From contig JAPQWV010000364.1 of assembly GCA_027422505.1 (NCBI GenBank), positions 124,001 through 188,000 on the forward strand: 64,000 bases of DNA, given 5' to 3'. This DNA comes from Craterostigma plantagineum. Lineage: Eukaryota; Streptophyta; Magnoliopsida; Lamiales; Linderniaceae. Positions within the stretch are counted from its first letter, which is position 1; every line of letters starts with the position of its first letter. The translations under genes were made by a program, and so were the position numbers. This document shows, one piece after another, positions 14,495-24,500 of this stretch. The notes under the pieces are model-generated. The model was not told the origin of the DNA. It was given only the letters and a program-made list of their open reading frames with translations, and did no database searches.

Positions 14495-17425
14495 TAGACC
14501 TGGGTTTGGGGCCGGACCAACCCGGAGCCGGCCCATTAATCCGACCCAGATCCGGAACCGGTAGATCCGGTTCTGGAACCGGAAACCGGCCCAGTTAAAC
14601 TGAACTGGGCCGATTAGCGGGCCGTGGAACCGCGGATTACCGGTTCCGGTTCCGCGGTTCCGGTTCCGGTTCCGAATCGGAACTAGGACCGGCCCAACGG
14701 CCGCTTAAATTTTTTTGTTTAATTCTTTAAACCCTGAAAATTACCATTATACCCCCAAACGAAAAATCTATAAATACCACCTCATTTTAACCATTTTAAC
14801 TCACAATTACATTCAAATCTCTTCCACTCTCTCTAAAAAAGCTCTCAAAAATCATCCTCATATTAATATTTAATATTATTAACAATAATAATTATTTTAT
14901 TTACACTACACTACACACACACTACTTATTATTACAATAATTGAATTATTATTTTACTCAAATGGCGTCGTCATCGAGAAATCCTAACCCTCGTGAGGAA
15001 GATGTTTTTATGGTTTTAGGTCACGCCGATACATTTCGGGGAAATGTCGACACTGACGAGGAGACCGATGTACCGGAACCGAATACGACGGCGGCGACCG
15101 ACGAGGGACCGAGCCAAGCTTCTACGGCGACGACAAAAAGGAAGCAACAACCGCGTGGTCGACGGTCTAAGGTATGGAATTTTTCGACTTAGAAATGGAT
15201 AAAAATAATTCCGCTTCAGGTACCGCTTATTGCAAAATGTGCCGCCACCCCTACACAATTAAGACCGGACCGAATCAAGGTGGGACGGGCTCGATGAAAA
15301 AACACCTGCAGAGGGCGCATAACTTCGGGGACGATCTAGAGCCGGTAGGAAACGAACCCCGGCAACAACAAATAAATGTAAGTACGGGTAAGAATTTTGT
15401 TATTAATAAGGAAATTTCTAAGAAAGCCTTAGTTAAATTCGTAGTAATGTGTGAAGAACCCTTTTGCATTGCGGAAAGTGAAGGGTTTATCGAATTTACG
15501 AGTACGATACAACTCGGATTCCATAACGTAACCCGTAAAACCCTTAGAAACTTTTAAGGAATATCAATCTAGCTTAATTAGTCATTTAGCCAATATTTCG
15601 TGTAGGATTAGTTTGTGGACTAACATTACGTCGCAATCTAAATTCGTAGTAATGTGTGAAGAACCCTTTTGCATTGTGGACTATGCAAAAACGTATTCTT
15701 TCCCTAGATCCCCTAGATTCGCAACATAACGCCACTACGATATCGAAATATGTGTTGAATGTCGTTAATAAATATTGTATTCAAGATAAAATTATGTCTA
15801 TTACCGTAGATAATGCTAGCGCGAACAACGTAGCGATAGAGATCCTTCGTAGACATCTTAGGTTACCCTTAGACGGTCGATTATTACATGCTAGATGTGC
15901 TTGTCATATTATTAACTTGTGTGTGCAATGTGCTTTTGACGAGATTTTGGGAGATATTGTAGAAAAATTTAAGGTGATAGGTAAGTTACTTCGGGAACGC
16001 CGCTACGGAACGTCGTGGAAGCAAACCATCCTTGCCGCCGACCTCACATACAAGAATTTCCGTTGTCAGTCCCGACTAGGTGGAACTCGTTGTACCACCT
16101 CCTCAGCACCTTCATGCGCTACAAGGACTTGTTGACGCCTTTTTGGAACGAGGTCGCAGTCGGCAACACGTCCAGGTATGAATTACGACAAACTGATTGG
16201 GGTATTGCAGGTTTGGTCGTGTCCATACTTGAAGTGTTCGCCGAGGCTACGGAGAAATTTTCCGGAGTTCACTACCCGATGTTCCCATTGTTCGTCCCGA
16301 ACCTATTCGCGATGTGCTACAAGTTCGTGGAGTATCACAACAGTCCATACTTGGGTGCTTTCATCCAAAACATGGAGCTAAAGTTCGGGAAGTATTGGGA
16401 AACCATCCCAATAGTCCACGGTTTGTCGGCCTTACTTGACCCTAGTTGCGGTGTTGATACTTCTGATATTTTTTTCGAATATTATGCACAGTTTCTTGGA
16501 AAGACAGTTGACAACCAAAAGGCGTCAATTCACGATTCTCTCCGATAACTTTTTTCTGTATATGCAACTGAGCAGGGACACAGTGTGGAGCAATCCGTAC
16601 CCGCGAGCGAAGCCGGTTCGTCGGAAGGAGGCGGCGGCGCAATGGGACTACTACGGAGATTGAAGGCACAAAAGACGAAGACCAAAACGCGTGCGTCGGG
16701 GTCGAACACGAATGAGATCCAACTCTACCTCAGCCACAACTTCCAGACTCCTGAGACTTCGACGTTTGGCCTGGTGGAAGTCGAACGCGACTCTCTATCC
16801 GATCCTATCCGCCGTCGCTCGAGACGTTTTAGCCGTGCAAGCGTCTAGTGTCGCTTCCGAGTCCGCCTTCTCTACATCCGGGCAAATTATCGGCGACCGA
16901 CGTGCGAGCCTTAGCCCGACTTCCCTCGCCACGCTAACCTTATTGAAGGATTGGTATTTGGCCGAATCGAAGAATCGACGGGAGAATGCCATCGACGAGT
17001 TCCTTTCTTCCAGTTCGGACGAAGACGAAGAGGCGTCTAATATAGTTTTAATTAATAGTGAAGTCGAATAATAAATTGTATTTTTATATTTCGAATATTT
17101 TTTTCCTTTTTTGTAAGATTTAGATTTAGGTATTTTTTTCTTTCTTTTATGTTTTTATTTGTATTTTTAGGTAGTTTTTTTATTTTTTTGTTATTTTCTT
17201 ATCTTTTTTTTTTGGAATAAAATTTTTGGATATTTTCTAAAGAATTTTTTCAAAGTAAAAAAAATAAAAAAAATAAATCAATGGGCCGGTTCCGGTTTCG
17301 AAACCGGAATCGGCCCAATAGAGGCCCGGGGGATCTTAGTGTGGTTCTTGGCCGGTCCCAGGAAAATGGTCCCGGAACCGGAACCGGAACCGGTTGAACC
17401 GGCCCAATCCGGCCCACCAGGTCTA
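14495..17425 (+). mobile_element. hAT DNA transposon, 2,931 bp
   Basis: Terminal inverted repeats TAGACCTGG (14495) and CCAGGTCTA (ending 17425) are flanked by CTGTCCAA and ATGTCCAA (7 of 8), an eight-base hAT duplication. Subterminal regions at both ends are packed with GGTTCCGG/CCGGAACC motifs, the kind of clustered short repeats hAT transposases bind. It carries a decayed transposase gene. Confidence 0.92.
14962..17071 (+). pseudogene. hAT transposase, multiply frameshifted
   Basis: Ac/hAT-family transposase. A BED-type zinc finger (CKMC near 15235, MKKHLQRAH near 15293) follows an N-terminal low-complexity part that begins at the ATG at 14962. The RNase H-like core includes ITVDNASANN near 15800 and CACHIINLCV near 15900. 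The C-terminal dimerisation segment (VASESAFSTSGQIIGDRRASLSP) lies near 16850-16925. A base is lost near 15180 between VWNF and DLEM. A stop truncates the frame at 15557. Further shifts occur near 16010 and 16550. A 38-bp piece (15434-15471) is repeated at 15639-15676, exactly where core sequence is missing. No active enzyme is expected. Confidence 0.9.
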
Positions 17426-17899
17426 ATGTCCAACGGGCCGATGGGACGGGCCGGCCCGTAACCCGCCAAAGCCCGCCGGTGGCGGGGAGGGCGCGAGTAA
17501 GCCCGCTTCCTGGCGGGCCTGGAAATTTAAGGCCTGCCCCGCCTGCGGGCGGGTAGCGGGCTTGGCGGGCTTAGCCCGCCAATTTTTTAAAAAATAAAAT
17601 AAGAAAAAAAGTAGAAAATAAGAAAAAGTAAGAGAAAATAATAAAAAAATAGGAAAATGAATATAAAAATAGTAAAAAATAAACAAAAATAAAGACTTTA
17701 AGTTGGAAAAAATATCTAATTTTTATAAACTTTTTTAATTTTAATTTATTTATGTTATTAATTACCAATTATAGCTAAAAATATAAAAATCATCATAATT
17801 TATTTATAAATCTTATATTTTAAAATAAAAATATAATATTTACTTTCTGGCGCCTAAAAAGTCAGAGCCCGTGGGCCGCGGTCCCGTTTGACAGCTCTA

Positions 17900-19717
17900 G
17901 ACCATAAAGAAGAAGAAAAAAGTGAGAAGAAAGAAAGGAGAGAGAAGCAACGAAAGAAGAAAACATCGAAGGAAGAAGAAACGAGGAGACGAAGTGAAGC
18001 AATGGATTTTGGACAAGCTCATCTCAATCTAATCACATAATTTGGCTTAAGGAAGTGATGTAGGTGGATTTAATTCATCTACAACACGTAAAAGGCTTTG
18101 AAATTTATTTGGTTTGAATTTAATGCTTTATGCTCCATTTTGCGGATTTTGTGTTCATAAGTGTGTATTAAACCCAAAATATGAGTTTAAAATATGTGAC
18201 TAACGTGTTTATAATGGTATAGAGTTCTGGAGGTTGCCTGTAATAGGTATTAGCGTTGCATGTTAAGATTTCGGGTTGAAAATGTGGCGATTCGATGTAA
18301 GTCGGGTGAATTCTTAGAATCGGATGAGTTTTAGTTGCGGGCAAATCATTTGTATCGAGCGAACCTTAGTACCGGGCGAATTCTTAGTTGGGATTTCGAG
18401 GGAAATTCATTAAATTTTTGGGTAAAGTCGGGCGAATCTCTGAAATTGGGTATGCTTTGTGGAAATTCGGGCCGAAATTGGATTTCGCGGGCTGGGAGAT
18501 TTTCGGTATGTGAGCTATGATTCGGTTTCGCGAACCATATAGGTTTCGCGGGCCAAATAGTTTTCGCGAGTCATGAGGGAGGTAAATTATTTCGCGGGCC
18601 AAGTCTCTTTCGCGGGCTGGAGAATTGAGACAGAGGGAGCGGGCTTTCGCGGACCGAATGCGTTTCGCGGGTCCTAAGGGTTCGCGAAGTGGAAGCAAGT
18701 TGCGGGCCAAAAGTTAACTTCGCGATTTCGACTGTGAGACAGATGCGGGTCTTTTCGCGGACCGGAATAGTAATTTATGAAATCGGCCTTTTGAGTGAAA
18801 TACCAAATAACTTTCGCGTGTGATTTTCGGAATCGACCCACTTCGGAACCCCTAATGTGAATGAATCGGGCGATTTCACATAGGGACTTAATCGGGCGAT
18901 TTTATTTAATTAGTGAATGAATCGGGTGAATACATTTAGGGGCTGAATCGGGCGATCTTATTCGATTTGTGAATGAATCGGACGATTGTACTTATTAGTG
19001 AGTAAACTTTGACCAGGGATTTTCGCGAGTTGACCGACCTTTTATTCATGTTTGGCGTACTTAGAATTTAGGGCGGACTTAGTGTAAGTGAAATTTGAGC
19101 CTTAGTCCATTTTCAAACCCTTTTCTCCTATCAAATCAATTTCGGATGTAGACTAGTTTTATGAGTCAACGGATTGTATTCATTTTAACTATTATTTTAG
19201 TGTTCTAAAATATATCTAAATCTTCGAGGGATACAATATGTGATTTTTACTTGGTGTAGTTTATATAATATGCATTTCATATCACTGCATATTACGACAT
19301 TGTGAGAGATGATGACCGCGTGGGTGGTGAAACTTTATAGTGTCGATTGAGCGGGGTAGAGTGTGCCGATTTTGGCAGTCGTACTCTTAGAGGAGTTGAG
19401 GTTGGACTCGCGGGGCACATGACGGGAGACAGACCTGAGCGATCTGTCAACTTGGGCGTGAGCGACCCAAGGTGCAAACCGTCGGTTGAGTTGTGTAAGC
19501 GGAATGGGCGACCTGATGGGAGGATGTTGGCGTGAGCGACCAACTGACTGTCAGCGTGGGCACCGCTAGTCTGTCGTTAGTGACCAGACATTTTATTTTA
19601 TTTTATTGCGTGCGAGGTGACGAGTCCAGCCTAGGGCCCTGAGACTGAGATAGAGTAGAACGAGGAAACGAGCGTGCATTTGTAACATGTTGTGAGGATT
19701 GAGATTGTGAGTGAGTG
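17900..19717 (-). other. Body of the Tekay/Del-like solo LTR
   Basis: No gene seen. From about 18510 to 18830 the motif TTTCGCGGGCC and variants recur roughly every 20-45 bases, then GAATCGGGCGAT variants recur to about 18990. The stretch 19340-19600 carries GTGAGCGACC repeats. These are degenerate tandem repeats internal to the LTR. Confidence 0.6.
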
Positions 19718-19916
19718 TGATAAACGTATTTTAATACGTTTATTGTTATGTTTATTTGGGTTATAATAGGAAAGTTTTGATCATTCTATGCATTTATTGG
19801 CTCTATTTACACCCATTTAAATATTGTAGGACCTTCGAATGATTATCGAGCGAAAAGGAACGAAAACGAGGCGAAAACGACACGAAAATGGCGAAGTTTG
19901 AAGCTGCCAGATATAC

Positions 19917-20365
19917 GTCACGGCCATGAACAGTCTTAACAGAGCCGTGAATCATGGCAGAGAGCTTAAGGAGCAAAGGTCACCTAGTGTCACGGCCGTG
20001 AATCCTACTGCACGAAGCCGTGAAATCGGGCAGTGGGTCGATTATCGAGAGTCACGGCCGTGAACTGCTATGCACGAGGCCGTGAACCTGGGCAGTGAGC
20101 ATGAGAGACATAAGCTTACAGTGTCACGGCCGTGAACATCGTTGTACGAAGCCGTGAATCTAGGCAGAGACTACACTCTACCTTGTCACGGCCGTGACTC
20201 CTCAGCAAGAAGCCGTGAACAGTGGCAGAGAGCTTGATGAAGAAAATTCCTTTAAGTCACGGCCGTGACTTCAGATGCAACAAGCCGTGACTCATGCCAG
20301 AAAGTCAAGAAATAGGGTTTTTAGCCGCCGTCACGGCCGTGAAGGCCCGTTATGAAGCCGTGAAC
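19917..20365 (+). promoter_or_regulatory. LTR U3 array of TCACGGCCGTGA palindromes
   Basis: Seven units spaced about 62-74 bases apart. Each has a near-perfect TCACGGCCGTGA palindrome followed, 10-16 bases later, by a half site GCCGTGA. The array ends 36 bases before the TATA-like box. The second Athila element at 59539-59781 keeps four such units (GTCACGGCCGTGAC plus GGCCGTGAC) in the same position, although the spacers have diverged. Symmetric sites next to a TATA box suggest binding by a dimeric protein; that is inference. Confidence 0.75.
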
Positions 20366-20400
20366 GTGCCAAATTTCAAGGTTTTGGCCCATTTTCGAAG

Positions 20401-20408
20401 GATAAAAG
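20401..20408 (+). promoter_or_regulatory. TATA-like box of the Athila 5' LTR
   Basis: GATAAAAG directly after the palindrome array. The second Athila LTR has a canonical TATAAAAA at the matching place (59797). Transcription would start about 25-30 bases downstream and mark the U3/R border. Confidence 0.6.
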
Positions 20409-20819
20409 GGGAACCCTCCTTAGAACTCAAGAACAACTGGAAAGGGACGAAAAACAGAGAGAAAAGAAGAGAAGGAAGAACACTAGAAGCAGTCCCGTGA
20501 TTCGGAGAAGCTCAAGGGACGACCCAACAACGAAGCTACGCTCATACGATCGAGGAACGAGAGCTCCACCTCGAAAACGCCATATTCACTTCTTAGGGAA
20601 GTTTTTATGAGTTCTCTATCCTCGTTACCTTTAAATCTCGTTGTTGTGACGTTTAATATGAGTAGCTAATCCTCTTGTGTGTTTGGGAATAGATGAACGT
20701 TGGGTTATGTCGTAGTTAAGGCGTAGGATAATCGTGAACACGTGTATTCGACAATTTATCGTTCTATGATATTGTTTCTTCGTATCAATATGTCTATGTG
20801 TTGATATGAATGCGTGGTG

Positions 20820-20974
20820 TATCGTTTAGGGCGATAGCTAAATAACGATCAGGCCGTTTATAGACGTTAGGATTCGAGTATAGGGCGACAGCAAATACTC
20901 GATCCTCGCAATCTAGTAATCGCTGAACTTAGATTCCCACGAACGTTTAGGGCGACAGCAAATCCGTGAGTGGG
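20820..20974 (+). other. Three stem-loops sharing a GGGCGACAGC-type loop (5' LTR)
   Basis: Stem-loop 1 is 20821-20849 (ATCGTT/AACGAT), stem-loop 2 is 20870-20905 (11 bp, GGATTCGAGTAT/ATACTCGATCC with one bulge) and stem-loop 3 is 20936-20974 (CCCAC/GTGGG plus inner pairs). All carry TAGGGCGAYAGC in the loop. The 3' LTR has the same set at 33481-33635, and the second Athila has it at 60211-60364 with paired base changes. They fall downstream of the predicted transcription start, so they would be present in element RNA. Confidence 0.7.
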
Positions 20975-21046
20975 TAGGAAATTACTGCGATTTAGTCGAT
21001 TTTCACGTCGGAGCGATATTCCGTAGCTTTAGCCGACAGCACCTAG

Positions 21047-21062
21047 CGGGATTCGAATCCCG
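21047..21062 (+). other. Perfect 16-bp palindrome near the LTR 3' end
   Basis: CGGGATTCGAATCCCG is its own reverse complement. It is identical at 60434-60449 in the diverged second Athila LTR. It resembles a tRNA T-arm or B-box core, but no tRNA surrounds it. Confidence 0.75.
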
Positions 21063-21387
21063 AACACATATTTGTCACCTCAAGTCACTTTTATTACTTC
21101 TAGTTGTGTTCCTTAGTCTTCCAATACTTTAAGTTGCTTGTTAAATTAGTTCATAGTATAAACAAATCCTGTTATTTTATTTAGGTTAAATATCGAATCG
21201 ATAGGTCAATACTAGTAATCAATTTATTCCTCGTGTTCGATACTCGGATATTCACTATAGCTATATTACAAACGATAGGTACACTGCCTATCGCGCGTGA
21301 TTCTAGTTATAATGTATTCGTTTTAATTATTACTTGACGTACTCGCACAAATATTTATTTAAACATACACGCACGCGATCAAGTTTT

Positions 21388-21404
21388 TGGCGCCGTTGCC
21401 GGGG
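21388..21404 (+). other. Athila primer binding site (tRNA-Asp type)
   Basis: TGGCGCCGTTGCCGGGG begins six bases after the 5' LTR and complements the 3' end expected for plant tRNA-Asp. It is the minus-strand priming site. The same sequence follows the second Athila LTR at 60760. Confidence 0.9.
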
Positions 21405-21590
21405 AGTAGATTGATATTAGGAACACCGTAGTTCGGTAATTTAGCCATTTTATTTTACATTTTCTCAGTTTGTCGTTAATTGCGTTATTTGTTTCCTACT
21501 TCATTATTAGTCTCGTTACCTTTTCGACGTATTTATCTAGTTCTTCGCTAAATTTCGCTTCTACTCATTGAAGGTACTGTTTGATAGTGG

Positions 21591-24500
21591 ATGACCCGAA
21601 GCCACCCATCAGGCCCAATTGTTGAAGGAGATCCAGATTTCGAGCGGAAATTACGAAGACAGCTCAGATACAATACGGAAGGCACGGCTAGTAATTATCA
21701 GGAAGCGCTGGTCAGCTATTCAGAGGATAACTCTCAGGAGTCAGCAGACAACTCTCGAACAGAGACGTCCAAAGACAATCGAGAGATAGAAATCGAGATG
21801 GCAGACCGAAGAGCACCGACCCACCAAGACCAAGAAGAGGAACAATCGTTGCAAGATCTACTTAAGAACGCCTCCCTCGGCGGTACAGAATCGGCGATTG
21901 TTATTCCTCCAATCGCGAACAACGATTTTGAGCTGAAGCATGCTTGGCTTCAGATGATCTTTCAGACGGCTCAATTTGAGGGGAACCCTGATGATGATCC
22001 GTACTCTCACCTGAAGGCATTCCTGACAGTAACAGACACCATCAAGATCAATGGGGTCCCGAGTGACGCGATTAAGCTAATGTTGTTTTCATTTTCACTC
22101 AAGTACAGGGCGAAGGACTGGTTGGAGATGCTACCGCCCAGATCAATCACTACTTGGGAAGAACTGAGAGCAGCATTCATCGGCCATTACTTCCCACTGT
22201 CAAAGGTATTGCGACTGAAGACGGAAATATCTCTTTTTCATCAGAAGGATTCGGAGAATCTTTACGAGGTGTGGGAGCGATACAAGGCGCTACTGAAGAG
22301 GTGCCCGCAGCACGGGATGTCGAAGGCAGCCCAGATCAACCGATTTCACGAGGGGCTCAACGATCAGACTGTCCACATGTTAGACGGAGCCGCAGGAGGA
22401 GGGCTCGTGAAGCTCAATGCGACCGAGGCTTAGAACCTGATCGAGGATTACTCAAGAAACAGCTTCATGAGGGGTAACACGAGGATCAAGACGCCAGGCG
22501 TGTTCGGAGTTAGCGAGGAGACGGCCACGAATGCCAAATTCGAAGCGCTCCAGCAACAAATTGCTGCAACAAACTCTCAGTTGCAGACAGTCATTGGCGC
22601 ACTCCTACCGAAATCCGGGCAGACACAGCCCGTGAACGCCGTGGCGACCACCGCACCGACGCAGCATACGCCATACATACCCTTGTGCGGGATTTGTGGA
22701 GCAGCCCACGAGACCTCAGAATGCCAACTTGGGCAGCCGCTGGAGCACGTGGACTATATGGGCAATTACCAAGGTGGCCAGCGAAACTTCCAGCCTCGAG
22801 CACATCCAAACTTGGCGTATGGGAATCAAAACCACCAGGGGCAAGGACCGCCAGGATTTCAGCCTAGACCATCCGGTTTCCAAAACGGGGCGCCACGTCA
22901 ATATCAGAATGCACCCGCCGGAGGATCTGAGGATATGAGGGAAATGAAGGATATGATGAAGACACTCCTCACCAATTTCAGCCAAACCACCGCAGCCCAT
23001 GAGAGCCGAATGACGAAGATGGAGGAGTACATGGAGGTGAACGACGTGCGTGCCCAGAACACGGACGCCTCACTCAAGAAGTTGGAGCAACAGGTGGGGC
23101 AGATGGCGAAGCAATTGGCGGGGCGTCCTCAGGGCTCACTCCCAAGCTACACCGAACCGAATCCAAAGGAGTATTGCAAGGCGGTGACTCTTAGGAATGG
23201 ACGAGAACTGCAAGAAGTGCCCGCCAAGAAGAAGACCAAGGAGAACGCCAACTTCGAGAGCCACGATGAGCCCGAAGTGGAGGAGATCAGAGGCGATGAT
23301 ATCGAAAAGGCTGAAGCTGAGAAGGAAAAGGTCGAGCCTGAGAAAGAAAAGGCGAAGGAGATCGAGCGGCCGCCGGTGAAGCCATACCAGCCGAAGATTC
23401 CTTACCCGGCTCGACTGAAGAAGGACAAAGACGAGGCACAATTTGGTAAATTTATGGGTATGTGTAAGGAATTGCATATTAACCTACCTTTTGTTGAAGC
23501 CATTACGCAGATGCCCAGCTTCGCCAAATTCTTGAAGGACCTATTGACGAACAGGAGGAAACTCGAACATGTTTCCACGGTGTGCTTACGAGGGGAATGC
23601 TCGGCGATACTCCAAAATAAGATGCCGAAGAAGCTCAAAGACCCAGGGAGTTTTACGATTCCCTGTCTTATAGGAGACTTAGTTGTTGAACGCGCTTTAG
23701 CTGATCTAGGAGCTAGCATAAATTTAATGCCGTATTCCATGTTTAAGCGCTTAGGACTAGGTGAACCACGACCCACTAGGATGAGTCTTCAATTAGCTGA
23801 TCGTTCGTTAAAATACCCTAGGGGTGTCATTGAGGATGTCCTAGTAAAGGTAGGTAAATTTGTGATTCCCGCTGACTTTGTTATCTTAGATATGGAGGAG
23901 GATGAGAACGTTCCATTGATTCTAGGTAGACCATTTTTAGCTACCGGTGAAACTATGATAGATGTTAGAAATGGGACGTTAACTTTGACGGTAGACGGTG
24001 AAAAAGTTACGTTCAATATGGCTGAGTCGATGAAGAATACTAATGAGCATGGTGATAAGTGCTACTACTTAGACGCTGTTGAGCATGATTTTTTCTTTTC
24101 TGTACAAGGTCTATCACAGTTCCCCTACGAGCAGGATACACAGAAAATTTTGGCAATTGACGAGTGTGGGGAGGAAGTCGACGAGCCCATCATAGCTATC
24201 GACGAGAGTAGCGAAGAAGACAAGGAAAAGAGCTCGGTCGAGGAACCACCCGTCCTAGAGTTGAAGCCGTTACCTGACCACCTCGAGTATGCGTTTCTCG
24301 GAAATAATGGAGGGCTACCAGTCATCATTTCATCGAGTCTCGACGACGGACAGAAGGGCCAGCTTTTGGAAGTGTTGAGAGCACACAAGAAGGCATTGGC
24401 GTGGAAGTTATCCGACATCAGAGGGATCAGTCCGAGCTACTGTACGCATAAGATCCTGATGGAGGACGAGTTTAAGCCAGTCGCCCAACATCAAAGGCGA

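Larger units (their letters stand above)
14482..17899. mobile_element. hAT-like element split by a second hAT
   Basis: The left end TAGTACTGTCCAA (14482-14494) continues after the inner hAT as CGGGCC at 17434. The right end is the complement TAGAGCTGTCAAACGGG, finishing at 17899. The inner part has GCGGGCTTGGCGGGC-type G/C repeats followed by a very A/T-rich core and no transposase. The flanking eight bases (GACCTAGA, GACCATAA) match only partly, so the outer boundary is less sure. Confidence 0.55.
19718..21381 (+). repeat. Athila 5' LTR
   Basis: 1,664 bp, TGATAAACG...GCGATCA. It opens with an 11-bp inverted repeat (ATAAACGTATT/AATACGTTTAT). It then carries a seven-unit TCACGGCCGTGA array (19917-20365), a TATA-like GATAAAAG (20401-20408), three stem-loops (20820-20974) and a 16-bp palindrome (21047-21062). 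Differences from the 3' LTR were seen near 19836, 20427, 20526 and 20836. Confidence 0.95.

Noticed and set aside
17423..17768. Phe/Leu-rich minus-strand frames resembling membrane proteins
   Set aside because: They derive from an A/T-rich low-complexity stretch within a hAT-like element.
19917..20365. Regularly spaced palindromic repeats resembling a CRISPR array
   Set aside because: This is plant nuclear DNA within an LTR. The units are unequal, the spacers are related to each other and no cas genes exist.
20294..20500. 68-aa frame duplicated in both Athila LTRs (also 32955-33161)
   Set aside because: It overlaps the palindrome array and TATA region, and no similar frame is kept in the second Athila LTR.
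21040..21065. tRNA-like T-arm in the Athila LTR
   Set aside because: The B-box-like core is part of a perfect palindrome. No acceptor, D or anticodon arms surround it.
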